The notes below the pieces were generated by a model. It did no database searches and had not been told where the DNA came from. It saw only the letters and a list, made by a program, of their open reading frames with translations. DNA of 64,000 nt from Actinomyces minihominis. Its GTDB lineage: Bacteria; Actinomycetota; Actinomycetes; Actinomycetales; Actinomycetaceae. This document shows, one piece after another, positions 8,799 to 18,298 of this stretch. The translations under genes and the position numbers were made by a program. Each line of letters starts with the position of its first letter. Position 1 is the stretch's first letter. The stretch spans positions 124,001 to 188,000 of the forward strand of contig NZ_FYEG01000002.1 in assembly GCF_900187855.1 (NCBI RefSeq), in the 5' to 3' direction.

Positions 8799-8908
8799 CG
8801 AAGTCAACCAAACCGGGGAGCTGCTCGCAGACTTAGGCCTACCTGGCCAAAACGTGACGGGCGACGCAAAAGTTCTCTCGTGAGTCTCTTTTGTGCCAAT
8901 CTTGGGTC

Positions 8909-9466
8909 ATGAATGCCGCTCCACTTTTTGTAGTCGCTGGTCCCACTGCCGTTGGCAAGGGAACCGTGGTGCGTCGTCTCCGTGAGATGCACCCGCAGGT
9001 TACACTTTCGATCTCGGTTACCACCCGTGAGCCCAGGCCCGGGGAGGTCGACGGTGTGGATTACATCTTCGTCAGTGATGCTCAGTTCGACCGAATGGTC
9101 GACAACGGCGATCTGCTTGAGTGGGCCATGGTGCACAACCAGAACCGCTACGGCACCCCGGCAGCGTGGGTGGATGAGCAACGTGAGAATGGCCTGCCGG
9201 TCCTACTTGAAGTGGATCTAGCCGGAGCCCGCCAGGTAAAAAGGAAGGTCCCCGGGTGCCGTTCAATCTTTATTGAGCCACCAGCGTGGGAAGACCTCCA
9301 GAGGCGTCTCCTTTCCAGGGGGACCGAGACTCTTGAAGAGCAGGCCCGTAGGCTGCGCACTGCCCGTGAGGAACTGGCAGCTGCCGGAGAGTTCGATGTT
9401 GTCATCGTCAACCATGATGTCGATCGCACAGCTGTGGAGCTGGCTGAGGCCATGGGCCTGAACTAG
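8909..9466 (+). CDS. gmk: Guanylate kinase
   Basis: Phosphorylates GMP to GDP with ATP. The P-loop is GPTAVGKG (residues 11-18), followed by ISVTTREPRPGEVDGVDYIFV, the GMP-binding segment. The lid and C-terminal part (RLLSRGTETLEEQARRL) are also present. Length 185 from ATG 8909, or 191 from TTG 8891. No clear ribosome site precedes ATG 8909. An inverted repeat GCAAAAG/CTTTTG at 8866-8893 lies just upstream and could be regulatory. Confidence 0.94.
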   Translation: MNAAPLFVVAGPTAVGKGTVVRRLREMHPQVTLSISVTTREPRPGEVDGVDYIFVSDAQFDRMVDNGDLLEWAMVHNQNRYGTPAAWVDEQRENGLPVLLEVDLAGARQVKRKVPGCRSIFIEPPAWEDLQRRLLSRGTETLEEQARRLRTAREELAAAGEFDVVIVNHDVDRTAVELAEAMGLN

Positions 9467-9533
9467 AATGACGACGGTATGCGGGCACAAGTCCGCACGA
9501 CTAATCCGCACGTAGCGGGCAAGAGGAGAAACT

Positions 9534-9794
9534 ATGTCGGGAATCGTTGCCCAACCAGAAGGCATCACCTACCCGCCCATTGATGAGTTGCTTGAGCGCG
9601 CCGATTCCAAGTACGCCCTGGTGATTCTTGCCGCCAAACGGGCGCGCCAGATCAACTCATACCGCATGCAGCTTGAGTCGAACATGATCCAGACTGTTGG
9701 CCCCGTTGTGCCCTTTGAGGCCGACGATAAGGCCCTGGCAATCTCCCTTCGTGAGATCGTGGAAGACAAGCTGGAACTTGGAAGCAACGACTAG
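9534..9794 (+). CDS. rpoZ: RNA polymerase omega subunit
   Basis: 86-residue RpoZ, which helps fold and assemble the beta' subunit. The motif [31 protein letters not shown] is the conserved omega core. Start ATG 9534 has AGGAG at 9524-9528. TAGAAT at 9464-9469, overlapping the end of gmk, could be a -10 element for a separate promoter, and a GCGGGC..-rich leader follows. Its 3' end overlaps coaBC. Confidence 0.95.
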   Translation: MSGIVAQPEGITYPPIDELLERADSKYALVILAAKRARQINSYRMQLESNMIQTVGPVVPFEADDKALAISLREIVEDKLELGSND

Positions 9795-11028
9795 TAGCCG
9801 GGCCACCCCCACCGTTGTCATTGGTATTGGTGGGGGAATTGCCGCCTATAAGGTTGCGTTTGTTGTACGCGACTTCCGACGTGCGGGTTGGAAAGTCCAT
9901 GTCATCCCCACCGAGTCGGCCCTCAATTTTGTCGGCGCCAACACCTGGAGTGAACTTTCTGAGAACCCCGTAACCACCAGTGTGTTCTCAGCTGTGGGTC
10001 CGGGTCATATTGAACTCGCCCGACGCGCCGATCTCATCGTCATTGCACCCACGACCGCTAATCTTCTTGCCAAGATTCGCAGCGGGATTGCCGATGATTT
10101 GCTCACCACCGTCGTGGCAGCATCAGCCGCTCCCGTCCTCTTGGCTCCGGCCATGCATACCCAGATGTGGCTCAATCCTGCGACACAAGAGAATGTCCAG
10201 GTACTTCGGGACAGGGATTTCACCGTCTTGGATCCGGCCACAGGGGAACTCTCTTCCGGTGATACCGGTCCCGGCCGTCTCCCGGATCCCGCCGTTATCA
10301 CCGAGGCCGCCCTGGCCCTCTGGAATCACCACCAGCAGCGCAGTGAAGAAGGTGCTCTCACCGGGCGCCGCGTAGTTATCACAGCCGGAGGCACCGAAGA
10401 GGCTCTTGACCCGGTTCGTTTCCTGACCAACAGATCCTCCGGCTACCAGGGAGTGGCGCTCGCTCAGGCTGCGCTCGACCTCGGGGCGGAAGTGGTTCTA
10501 ATTAGGGCTGCAATGACTGCCCCCCTGCCAACCGGAAAGCGGTTAACCGTGATTGAGGCACGGTCCGCAGGGGACATGGCGACAGCAGTGCACCGCGCTG
10601 TTGAAGACGCTGATGTACTGGTTATGGCCGCCGCGGTCGCTGACTTTACCCCGTCCCAGTTCAGCTCCTCCAAGATCAAAAAGACCGGGGACTCCGACAC
10701 ACTGACCCTTCAACTGTCTCGCACTGAAGATATTCTCGCCGCGGTCGCACGCTCGGCCAATCGGCCCGCAGCTCTTGTCGGTTTCGGCGCTGAGACCGGT
10801 TCGAAGGCAGAGGTGTTGGAGTTTGGCGCGGTCAAGGCACGCGCCAAAAAGGCAGATCTACTCGCCGTGAATCAGGTGGGGGAGGGAATTGGATTCGGAG
10901 ATGTTCCGAACACCCTGCTGTTCTTTGATTCCGACGGGATCCTAACGGGAGAGACGTCTGGCTCAAAGGACCAGGTGGCAGCAGATCTGCTCTCTCGTGT
11001 TATCGATATTTTGAAAGAGAAGGACTGA
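9778..11028 (+). CDS. coaBC: Phosphopantothenoylcysteine synthetase/decarboxylase
   Basis: Bifunctional coenzyme A biosynthesis enzyme. The N-terminal CoaC flavoprotein half has [10 protein letters not shown], the active-site histidine in [10 protein letters not shown], and PAMHTQMW, the actinobacterial form of the PxMNxxMW motif. The CoaB half (from about residue 195) has [22 protein letters not shown] and the KIKK motif. TTG 9778, overlapping rpoZ by 17 bp, is taken as the start because the open frame upstream encodes no family sequence; this gives 416 residues. metK follows two bases later. Confidence 0.9.
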   Translation: MEATTSSRATPTVVIGIGGGIAAYKVAFVVRDFRRAGWKVHVIPTESALNFVGANTWSELSENPVTTSVFSAVGPGHIELARRADLIVIAPTTANLLAKIRSGIADDLLTTVVAASAAPVLLAPAMHTQMWLNPATQENVQVLRDRDFTVLDPATGELSSGDTGPGRLPDPAVITEAALALWNHHQQRSEEGALTGRRVVITAGGTEEALDPVRFLTNRSSGYQGVALAQAALDLGAEVVLIRAAMTAPLPTGKRLTVIEARSAGDMATAVHRAVEDADVLVMAAAVADFTPSQFSSSKIKKTGDSDTLTLQLSRTEDILAAVARSANRPAALVGFGAETGSKAEVLEFGAVKARAKKADLLAVNQVGEGIGFGDVPNTLLFFDSDGILTGETSGSKDQVAADLLSRVIDILKEKD

Positions 11029-11030
11029 CC

Positions 11031-12242
11031 GTGTCCAGTGCGCTGCGCCCATTTACCTCCGAATCTGTGACAGAGGGGCACCCTGACAAGCTCTGTGACC
11101 GGGTTTCAGATGCCATTCTTGACCAGATGCTTGAACAGGATCCGGCCGCTCGCGTGGCTGTCGAAGTCGTAGCTACCAAGGGTCTGGTTCACGTCGTCGG
11201 AGAGATCACCACCGACGCCTACGTCGAGATCCCGGCTGTGGTCCGCGAAGAGATCGTCAACATCGGTTACGACTCACATTTTGCCGGTTTTGACGGTAAC
11301 TCCTGCGGGGTCTCGGTCGCTATCGGCCAGCAGAGCCCCGATATTGCCGGGGGAGTGAACCGATCCCTTGAGAGTCGCGGTCTTCTCGACGAGGTGGTGG
11401 ACCCACGCGACATTCAGGGGGCCGGCGACCAGGGCATCATGTTTGGCTACGCCTCGGATGAAACCCCTGATCTCATGCCCGCTCCTATCTGGCTGGCCCA
11501 GAAACTGGCCATGCGACTCGCTGAAGTCCGCAAGGAAAACGTGGTTGAAGGGCTTCTTCCTGACGGCAAGACGCAGGTCACCCTCCTTTACGAAGGGGAC
11601 CGCCCGGTCGCGATTGACAACGTGGTTGTGTCTACTCAGCACGTCGAGAACCTGGGAGAGGGCGAACTCGCAGAACTCGTTGGGACCCACGTGATCGATC
11701 ACGTTTTCCAGGAGAACGGGCTCGACCTCGACCTCAGCAACACGGTTCGTTTGATCAACCCATCCGGGCGCTTTGTTATCGGTGGTCCGGCGGCGGACGC
11801 GGGTTTGACCGGTCGCAAGATCATCGTCGATACCTATGGCGGAAGTGCGGCGCACGGTGGCGGAGCCTTCTCCGGTAAGGACCCGTCAAAGGTTGACCGC
11901 TCGGCGTCATACGCTGCCCGATGGATAGCCAAGAATGTGGTGGCTGCAGGCCTCGCCAGGCGCTGCCAAATTCAACTGGCCTACGCCATTGGCTCCTCCC
12001 GTCCGGTTTCGATTACGGTGGATACCTACGGTACCGGGGTGATTCCAGAAGCAGCTTTGGCCCGTGTTATCGAAGACGTGTTCGACCTGCGCCCCCTCGG
12101 TATCATTGAGGATCTGCGTCTCTTGGACACCAGTGCGGTCCGCTACCGAGATACGGCGGCCTACGGACACTTCGGTCGTCCAGGATTCACATGGGAAAAC
12201 CTGGATCGCACAGACGCTTTGCTTGAGGCCGCGAAGGTTTAG
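11031..12242 (+). CDS. metK: S-adenosylmethionine synthetase
   Basis: Makes S-adenosylmethionine from methionine and ATP. Signatures [12 protein letters not shown] (residues 17-28), [12 protein letters not shown] (about 128), [19 protein letters not shown]-like loop and the C-terminal FGRPGFTWE are all intact. The 403-residue length fits. GTG 11031 begins two bases after the coaBC stop, so the two genes are very likely co-transcribed; priA follows after 26 bases. Confidence 0.97.
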   Translation: MSSALRPFTSESVTEGHPDKLCDRVSDAILDQMLEQDPAARVAVEVVATKGLVHVVGEITTDAYVEIPAVVREEIVNIGYDSHFAGFDGNSCGVSVAIGQQSPDIAGGVNRSLESRGLLDEVVDPRDIQGAGDQGIMFGYASDETPDLMPAPIWLAQKLAMRLAEVRKENVVEGLLPDGKTQVTLLYEGDRPVAIDNVVVSTQHVENLGEGELAELVGTHVIDHVFQENGLDLDLSNTVRLINPSGRFVIGGPAADAGLTGRKIIVDTYGGSAAHGGGAFSGKDPSKVDRSASYAARWIAKNVVAAGLARRCQIQLAYAIGSSRPVSITVDTYGTGVIPEAALARVIEDVFDLRPLGIIEDLRLLDTSAVRYRDTAAYGHFGRPGFTWENLDRTDALLEAAKV

Positions 12243-12268
12243 ATTTTCTGCATCAGGAAGGGGAGCCA

Positions 12269-14137
12269 GTGTCTCAACCATCCGATGCTAACCCAGACCT
12301 GCTGGAAGAGTTAGAGAGCTTCCCGGAACGAGCTTTCGCGAAGGTAATCGTTGATATTGATGCTCCGCACCTAGATGAGCCATTCGACTACTCAGTTCCC
12401 GAGGAGCTCCGAGAAGCGATAGCGGTTGGAACACGCGTCCAGGTACGTTTTGGACGTCGTCGCACCGAGGGATACGTTCGCCATCTTTCCGCCACCAACA
12501 CCTTCGAGGGGCGACTGCAACCGATCATCAAGCTCGTCACTGAAGTCCCAGTCCTCTCCGAACGGCTTTTCGAGACGATTGACTATCTCGCCGTGCGCTA
12601 CTGCGTGACGCGAAGCCAACTCATCTCCTTTGTCGTGCCTCCGAGGCGAGCGCGCGTGGAGAAGTCCCTGGCGGATGAGATCACCCGGGCTAGAAGTGAC
12701 GGTCTTGGAGCATTTGCTCGGGAGGCCCCGGAGCCGACTCGCTCCAGTACGCAGCTCAGGACCGTTGCAACGGTTCTGCCGAGCCACCGAGATGCAATGA
12801 TTCGTCAGCGGGTCCTCGCAGTTGTCAACGAGGGTAAGAGCGTTCTCGTCCTCGCACCTACGGCTCGAACCAGTCAGGATTTCGCCGAAGGGCTTGCGCG
12901 TGAGACTGACCTTCGCGTGGGACACATCGATGCCGAGCAGAGTCCCGACCGGCGCTACCGCGGCTACCTTCGTGCACTACTGGGAGACTACGACGTGGTG
13001 GTTGGCTCCCGATCTGCGGTGTGGACCCCGCTTCCCAACCTCGGAAGCATTGTCATCTGGGATGACGGAGATGACAGGTACAGAGAGCAGAGAACCCCGA
13101 GGTACGACGCCCTCGACATCGCTGTTTCACGAAGTCACAAGGAACACCTTGGACTGACCTCTCTTGCCTACGCCCGTTCCGTCAAGTCGCAGGCTCTGGT
13201 AGAGACCGGATGGGCTCAGGAACTGGTTCCGACGAAAGAGGAGGTTCTCTCCACGGTGCCCCGGGTGGCAATGTTCGACTCGTTCTCGGCCGAAAGGGAG
13301 GGTCCGACCGGATTTACCCGCCTTCCAGAAGCCGCCTACCGCATGATCAGGACGGGACTTGAGATGGGTCCCGTCCTCGTCCACGTTCCAGCAGCCGGAG
13401 CGGTGACGGAAACCGAGGACGGCTACGTGCGCATAGGATCCGACCGAATCCGCGATGAGCTGGCCCGCGCATTCCCAGACCAACGGGTCACTGCATCCTC
13501 TTCAACTGCCGGCCTGCTCCAACGCGTCGATAGTGAGCCCCAGGTCGTGGTCGCAACACCGGGCGCTGAGCCAGTTGCGGACGGGGGATACGTTGCGGTG
13601 ATAATCACCGGGGCAAGTGGCGTCGCCTACCGCAACAGCCTTGATGGGGCACTGGAGGCGATGAGGCGGTGGATGGATGCACTCGCCCTCAGTCGCCCCC
13701 GTTCATCGGCGCTGCTGGTGGGAGAAGTTCAACCGGCGTTGCTGGACTCACTGGTTAGATGGAGTCCCGGGACCTTTGCCCGGGAGGAATGGCAGCGCCG
13801 CATGGAGCTGGGTTTCCCCCCGGCCAGATGGGTCGTTTCCATCGAAGGCCCACCTCGAAGCATCAAGTTGGAACTTGATGCGGCAGCGCGGGCTATTGGC
13901 GCCCCTGAACTGCACCTCCCCGGGAAACCCTTTCCCGATCTTGCACTGCTCGGTCAATCAAGCCTTACGGGGGAGGATGGTGCACCCCTTGAGAAAGTGG
14001 TTCTGTCGGTAGAGGCGCGTAGGATCCAGGCACTGATGCTGGCACTTGGATTGGCGCGCCGTTCTATCAGCCGGGACGGTGGCATACTTCCTCGGTTCGA
14101 TGTCAACCCCTATTCGCTGGTCGATCCAGCACCATAG
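12269..14137 (+). CDS. priA: PriA-like primosomal protein N', helicase motifs lost
   Basis: 622-residue protein with the PriA N-terminal 3'-DNA-binding domain (AKVIVDIDAPHLDEPFDYSVPEEL, GTRVQVRFGRRRTEGYV). The helicase part is degraded: a GKT Walker A is absent (EGKSVLVLAPTARTS) and the DEEH box is DDGDD. The zinc-binding cysteine clusters are missing; almost no cysteines remain. Such inactive PriA forms are typical of actinobacteria, where the protein probably serves as a fork-binding loading factor rather than a helicase. It precedes fmt, the usual priA-fmt-rsmB order. GTG 12269 is preceded by AAGGGGAG. Confidence 0.88.
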   Translation: MSQPSDANPDLLEELESFPERAFAKVIVDIDAPHLDEPFDYSVPEELREAIAVGTRVQVRFGRRRTEGYVRHLSATNTFEGRLQPIIKLVTEVPVLSERLFETIDYLAVRYCVTRSQLISFVVPPRRARVEKSLADEITRARSDGLGAFAREAPEPTRSSTQLRTVATVLPSHRDAMIRQRVLAVVNEGKSVLVLAPTARTSQDFAEGLARETDLRVGHIDAEQSPDRRYRGYLRALLGDYDVVVGSRSAVWTPLPNLGSIVIWDDGDDRYREQRTPRYDALDIAVSRSHKEHLGLTSLAYARSVKSQALVETGWAQELVPTKEEVLSTVPRVAMFDSFSAEREGPTGFTRLPEAAYRMIRTGLEMGPVLVHVPAAGAVTETEDGYVRIGSDRIRDELARAFPDQRVTASSSTAGLLQRVDSEPQVVVATPGAEPVADGGYVAVIITGASGVAYRNSLDGALEAMRRWMDALALSRPRSSALLVGEVQPALLDSLVRWSPGTFAREEWQRRMELGFPPARWVVSIEGPPRSIKLELDAAARAIGAPELHLPGKPFPDLALLGQSSLTGEDGAPLEKVVLSVEARRIQALMLALGLARRSISRDGGILPRFDVNPYSLVDPAP

Positions 14138-14158
14138 TAGAAGAAGGATGAAACTGCT

Positions 14159-15130
14159 TTGAGTCTTCGAGTTGTCTTTGCCGGGACGCCCGCGGTGGCC
14201 GTACCCACCCTTCGAGCGCTCTATGAGTCGGAACACGAGGTCGTTGGGGTTATCACGCGTCCTCCCAAGCGACGTGGTCGCTCCAAGGCCCTCATAGCCA
14301 GCGATGTTGCCCAGTTTGCCGACTCGGTCGGGCTGCCTCTGCTTGAGACGGAGCGGCCGGCATCCGAAGAGTCGCTGGCATGGCTCACCTCCCTAGGTGC
14401 AGACCTCGGGGTGGTGGTCGCATACGGCGCCCTCCTGCCCCAGCACCTTCTTGATGCTCTGCCCCTCGGATGGATCAACCTGCACTTCTCCGATCTGCCC
14501 GATCTGCGGGGGGCAGCCCCGGTTCAGCGAGCACTACTTCGCGGTGACACCTCCCTGACCAGCTCGGTGTTCCAACTCGAAGCTGGAATGGACACCGGCC
14601 CCGTTTTCTCCAGGGAGAAGCACGACCTCGGTCCAGAGATTACCTCCGGTGAAGCCCTGGCGAAGATGGCTCTTTCCGGCGCAGAACAGGTCACCGAAGT
14701 CGTTGATCTTCTCGCCTCGGGGCGGGCGGTTGCAACCGTTCAGGACACGGGTGTGAACGACACCCGCGTTTCGCTTGCCCCCAAGCTTTCGCGACAGGAC
14801 GGGTTCGTTGACTTCGTTCGAAGCTCGACTGAGACCAAGGACCAGATACGCGCAGTCTCGCCGGATCCCGGCGCCTGGACTCTACTGCCAGATGGTTCGG
14901 TGATGAAGATCAGCGGCGCCACGGTGGTTGAACCGACCGGGTCGACGGGGCTTTCGGGGACGGTATCCTCAACTGGGAAGCAGGTCCTGGTGGCCTGCGG
15001 TGAAGGCCAGGTTGCACTTCGTGAGGTGGCTCCCGCTGGGAAGCGCCAGATGGCAGCGATCGACTGGTACCGCGGGGCTCGCCTCGAAGAAGGCGCGCGA
15101 CTGGGACGGAAGAGGGAAGAGGGGAAGTAG
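14159..15130 (+). CDS. fmt: Methionyl-tRNA formyltransferase
   Basis: Formylates initiator Met-tRNA using 10-formyl-THF. VVFAGTPAVAVPTLRAL opens the Rossmann domain. The active-site segment INLHFSDLPDLRGAAPVQRA carries the catalytic histidine near residue 109, and the C-terminal OB-like tRNA-binding domain follows. 323 residues. The start is TTG 14159, with GAAGG about eleven bases upstream. A four-codon reading frame (ATG 14148 to TGA 14162) overlaps this start but is probably incidental. rsmB begins directly at the fmt stop. Confidence 0.94.
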   Translation: MSLRVVFAGTPAVAVPTLRALYESEHEVVGVITRPPKRRGRSKALIASDVAQFADSVGLPLLETERPASEESLAWLTSLGADLGVVVAYGALLPQHLLDALPLGWINLHFSDLPDLRGAAPVQRALLRGDTSLTSSVFQLEAGMDTGPVFSREKHDLGPEITSGEALAKMALSGAEQVTEVVDLLASGRAVATVQDTGVNDTRVSLAPKLSRQDGFVDFVRSSTETKDQIRAVSPDPGAWTLLPDGSVMKISGATVVEPTGSTGLSGTVSSTGKQVLVACGEGQVALREVAPAGKRQMAAIDWYRGARLEEGARLGRKREEGK

Positions 15131-16552
15131 ATGGCGCACGGAAGCAACCGGGTTGATCCAGCCCGCCTGGTGGCAGCAGAGGTGCTGATTGAGGTCGAGG
15201 AGCAGGGGCGCTTTGCAAACCTGGTTCTGCCGAAGGCGCTGCGCGCCGAGCAGACGAAGAACCGTAAGTTTGACTACCGCGATGCCGCATTCACCTCGGA
15301 ACTCACCTACGGAACTATCCGCCAGCAGGGGTTTCTCGACTTTGCCCTGGCAAAGCACAGCTCGAAGCCCCTGGTCGACCTCGACACGCCGGTGCTGGTC
15401 TGCTTGCGAATGGGCGCCTATCAGCTGCTCTTCATGCGTGTAGCGGACCATGCCGCGCTGTCAGAGACGGTAGAAATTGCGCGGAAACTGACGGGTGAAG
15501 GTCCCTCAAAGTTCGTCAACGCTATCCTCCGTTCCCTCCTTCGTGAGGGGAAGGAAGCTGTCTTCGAGAGGGGCGCCCTGATTGGCGATGAACAGACCAG
15601 GCTGTCCACCGTGCACTCGCATCCGGGATGGATTGTCTCCGCCATCGGGGATGCTCTGGTCGCGCGGGGGCTTCCCCGTACCGATCTCCCAGAGGCCCTC
15701 GAGGCCAACAACCAGGCCCCCCATGTCACCCTGGTGGCCCGCCCCGGACTGATTAGTCCCGGCGCCCTGGCCCAGGAAGTCGAGGATGTACTCGGAGTTG
15801 GGACGCGCCAGGGGATGCTGAGCGAGTTTGCCGTCGTCCTCGATAGTGGGGGAGACCCGGGGGCACTTCCGTCCGTGAGAGGGGGGCAGGCCGCCGTCCA
15901 GGACGAGGGGTCTCAGCTGGCCGCCATTCTCCTTGCCGAGGCTCCCCTAGACGGTCCAGATCAGAACTGGCTTGACCTCTGCGCGGGCCCCGGGGGCAAG
16001 TCCGCCCTTCTGGCCACCCTCGGCGCCGACCGCGGGGTGCAACTTGTTGCCAACGAGGTCAACCCGCTTCGAGCACGCTTGGTCCAGCGTTCAGTGCAGG
16101 CTGTTGACAACGTGACGGTGACAAACTCGGACGGACGGAAACTGCAGGTTGATCAGCAGTTTGACCGCGTCTTGGTCGACGCACCCTGCCTTGGGTTGGG
16201 CTCGTTGCGCCGCCGCCCCGAATCGCGTTGGCGTCACCACCAGAGTGACTTGGACGAGCTAGTTCCACTCCAAAAAGAGCTGCTTGAGGCGGGCATCCGC
16301 CTCGCACGACCCGGGGGCGTGATCGCCTGGGTCACCTGCTCGCCCCACACCGCGGAAACCCTAGCTCAGGTCAACGAGGCCATTGCGACCGGTCTGGTTG
16401 AACTTCTCGATGCCTCCAAGCTGGCCCAAGAAATGGTCCCCGAGGATCTGGGACTGGGTGGTGGGGATGAAACAGCCTCCAAGACGGTGCAACTTTGGCC
16501 CCATCGCCACGGCAGCGACGCCATGTTTATCGCGCTCCTGCGCCGCAACTAG
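15131..16552 (+). CDS. rsmB: 16S rRNA m5C967 methyltransferase RsmB
   Basis: RsmB/Sun-family rRNA cytosine-5 methyltransferase. Residues ~1-140 form a NusB-like RNA-binding domain (RLVAAEVLIEVEEQGRFANLVLPKAL). The C-terminal SAM domain has DLCAGPGGKSALLA (SAM motif I), DAPCLGLGSLRRRPESRW with the release cysteine, and VTCSPHTAE with the catalytic cysteine. 473 residues. ATG 15131 immediately follows the fmt stop, so the two are co-translated. Confidence 0.94.
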   Translation: MAHGSNRVDPARLVAAEVLIEVEEQGRFANLVLPKALRAEQTKNRKFDYRDAAFTSELTYGTIRQQGFLDFALAKHSSKPLVDLDTPVLVCLRMGAYQLLFMRVADHAALSETVEIARKLTGEGPSKFVNAILRSLLREGKEAVFERGALIGDEQTRLSTVHSHPGWIVSAIGDALVARGLPRTDLPEALEANNQAPHVTLVARPGLISPGALAQEVEDVLGVGTRQGMLSEFAVVLDSGGDPGALPSVRGGQAAVQDEGSQLAAILLAEAPLDGPDQNWLDLCAGPGGKSALLATLGADRGVQLVANEVNPLRARLVQRSVQAVDNVTVTNSDGRKLQVDQQFDRVLVDAPCLGLGSLRRRPESRWRHHQSDLDELVPLQKELLEAGIRLARPGGVIAWVTCSPHTAETLAQVNEAIATGLVELLDASKLAQEMVPEDLGLGGGDETASKTVQLWPHRHGSDAMFIALLRRN

Positions 16553-16581
16553 AACCTTTTGACGAACGTTAGGCAAGATAG

Positions 16582-17265
16582 ATGCACGTAAAGATAGCCC
16601 CCTCGATCCTCTCCTGTGATATCGGTTTGCTCAACAGCGAGCTCGATCGAATCGCCAGCGCCGACCTCGTTCATGTTGACGTCATGGACGGTCATTTTGT
16701 ACCGAACCTGACGTGGGGTCTGCCGGTTGTTGAGGCCGCCGTTCGCCACGGTGGTCTCCCGGTTGACACACACCTGATGATCGAGGACCCCGATCGCTGG
16801 GCGGTTGACTATGCCAATGCCGGAGCCAAATCAGTGACATTTCATGCCGAGGCTGTCACGGCTCCCATCACCCTGGCCCGCAGGATTCGCGCGGCGGGTG
16901 CGAAGGCCTCCGTTGCCTTTCGTCCCTCAACTGACCCCGGGCCCTACCTCGACTTCATTGATGAGTTCGACATGGTCCTGGTCATGACGGTCGAACCAGG
17001 TTTCGGGGGGCAGCGTTTCCTCGATGCAACCCTGCCCAAGATTCGCCGTGTCCGAGAGGCAGTAACCGCTAGTGGGGCACAGGTTCTGATCCAGGTTGAC
17101 GGCGGCATCGATCGAAAGACCATCATCGGAGCCGCCGAAGCAGGTGCGGATGTCTTTGTTGCGGGTTCCGCGGTCTTTGGGTCAAGTGACCCTGATGCAG
17201 AGATCAGGTTCTTGCGCTCTGAAGCCGAACGTATCCTGCGGGGAACACGCTTCTACCAGGCTTAG
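16582..17265 (+). CDS. rpe: Ribulose-phosphate 3-epimerase
   Basis: TIM-barrel enzyme of the pentose phosphate pathway interconverting ribulose-5-P and xylulose-5-P. IAPSILSCD at the start, VDVMDGHFVPNLTWG, DTHLMIEDPDR, MTVEPGFGGQRF and VDGGID carry the metal and catalytic residues. 227 residues. It starts at ATG 16582, 29 bases after rsmB. A GGAG..CTCC repeat (about 17291-17305) follows its stop and could help end transcription before the riboswitch. Confidence 0.96.
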   Translation: MHVKIAPSILSCDIGLLNSELDRIASADLVHVDVMDGHFVPNLTWGLPVVEAAVRHGGLPVDTHLMIEDPDRWAVDYANAGAKSVTFHAEAVTAPITLARRIRAAGAKASVAFRPSTDPGPYLDFIDEFDMVLVMTVEPGFGGQRFLDATLPKIRRVREAVTASGAQVLIQVDGGIDRKTIIGAAEAGADVFVAGSAVFGSSDPDAEIRFLRSEAERILRGTRFYQA

Positions 17266-17319
17266 CCAACAGCGTAGGGCGATTCTTTCGAGGAGTTGGC
17301 GCTCCATGACATAATGGGT

Positions 17320-17437
17320 GCGCAGCTCCGGGGTCGGTGAAAGTCCGAGCCGGCGGTTATAGTCCGCGACCCGCCACAGGCGGTTGAATCGGTGAAACTC
17401 CGATACCGACGGTTAAAGTCCGGATGGGAGGAGCGGG
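17320..17437 (+). promoter_or_regulatory. FMN riboswitch (RFN element)
   Basis: The highly conserved RFN core is visible: GGTGAAAGTCC, GCCGGCGGTTATAGTCC, the second GGTGAAACTCCGAT, GCCGACGGTTAAAGTCC-like ACCGACGGTTAAAGTCC and GGATGGGAGGAGC at the 3' end. The outer stem pairs GCTCC near 17325 with GGAGC near 17431. The aptamer binds FMN and typically represses riboflavin synthesis or uptake genes. A 6-bp hairpin (GTCAAG/CTTGAC, 17440-17455) and then AAAGG and TTG 17486 follow, so translational control is more likely than a classic terminator, since no T-run is seen. CATAAT at 17310 may be a -10 element. Confidence 0.95.
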
Positions 17438-17485
17438 TGGTCAAGGATACTTGACGTCACCCTGCCCCGGCGCGGAAAGGTTGCG

Positions 17486-18298
17486 TTGGCCGGCAAGAGG
17501 AAGTCGCCCTCACCATCTCTCAACTGGGTAGCCCCATTGACCCTGGTGATCATCATTGTCGCGCTCTGGTGGTTCCTGACCGCGGTGCAGGACATCGAAC
17601 CCTGGGTGTTTCCCACTCCCGCTGCATTCATCAGCAAACTGACCACCCTCCTCAGTGAGGGGTGGATGTGGGAGCGCATTGCAGTCACCGCCGGTGAAGC
17701 TGTTATTGGCGCTGTCTTCGGAACGGCTGTTGCCCTGCCCCTTGCCTGGGGCATCTTCAACTTTGAGTTCATCAGAGCTGGTGTCGAACCCTTCCTTGGA
17801 GCCACCCAGGCGATTCCTGCTATCGCCATTGCACCTCTCCTCGTCCTCTGGATGGGCAATGGTTTTACCCCGATCATTGTGCTCTGCGCACTGATTACCT
17901 TCTTTCCGGTCCTCGTCTCGACAACTGTCGGCCTGCGCCAAATGGACCCGGATGTTCTCGATGCCGCGGCCCTTGATGGCGCCCACGGCTTGGCGATGAT
18001 CCGTTACATAGAGGTGCCTCTTGTGGCTCCCTCCATGCTCGCCGGCATCCGCAACGGCTTTGCACTGTCTGTCACCGGGGCCATTGTGGGTGAGATGGTG
18101 ATGGGCGGTTCTGGATTGGGCCAAGTCCTCACCCAGCAGCGCCACAACCTCGACACAGCCGGCATGTTTGTCACCGTTTTTGTCCTCGCCGTGCTTGCCA
18201 TGAGCCTGTATGGCGTGATCTATAGAGTCGAACGCCGGGCCCGCCGTGATATCCGTCCCGAGCGCACGATGCGCCCAGTAGAAAGTGTTTCCCAATGA
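17486..18298 (+). CDS. ribX: Riboflavin-type ABC transporter permease (RibX-like)
   Basis: 270-residue integral membrane permease of the SsuC/ThiX/TauC type with about six membrane segments. The cytoplasmic EAA-like loop (AAALDGAHGLAMIRYIEVPLVAPSML) would contact an ATPase. Position right behind an FMN riboswitch, with a lipoprotein partner of the NMT1 fold, indicates uptake of riboflavin or a flavin precursor (RibXY family). Start TTG 17486 has AAAGG five bases upstream. The stop overlaps the next gene by ATGA. No ATP-binding gene is adjacent, so the ATPase must be shared or encoded elsewhere. Confidence 0.82.
   Translation: MAGKRKSPSPSLNWVAPLTLVIIIVALWWFLTAVQDIEPWVFPTPAAFISKLTTLLSEGWMWERIAVTAGEAVIGAVFGTAVALPLAWGIFNFEFIRAGVEPFLGATQAIPAIAIAPLLVLWMGNGFTPIIVLCALITFFPVLVSTTVGLRQMDPDVLDAAALDGAHGLAMIRYIEVPLVAPSMLAGIRNGFALSVTGAIVGEMVMGGSGLGQVLTQQRHNLDTAGMFVTVFVLAVLAMSLYGVIYRVERRARRDIRPERTMRPVESVSQ

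Noticed and set aside
14148-14162. Four-codon reading frame (M-K-L-L) overlapping the fmt start
   Set aside because: AAGAAGG abuts the ATG with no spacing, so it is probably just the fmt ribosome site region; no evidence for an upstream peptide.
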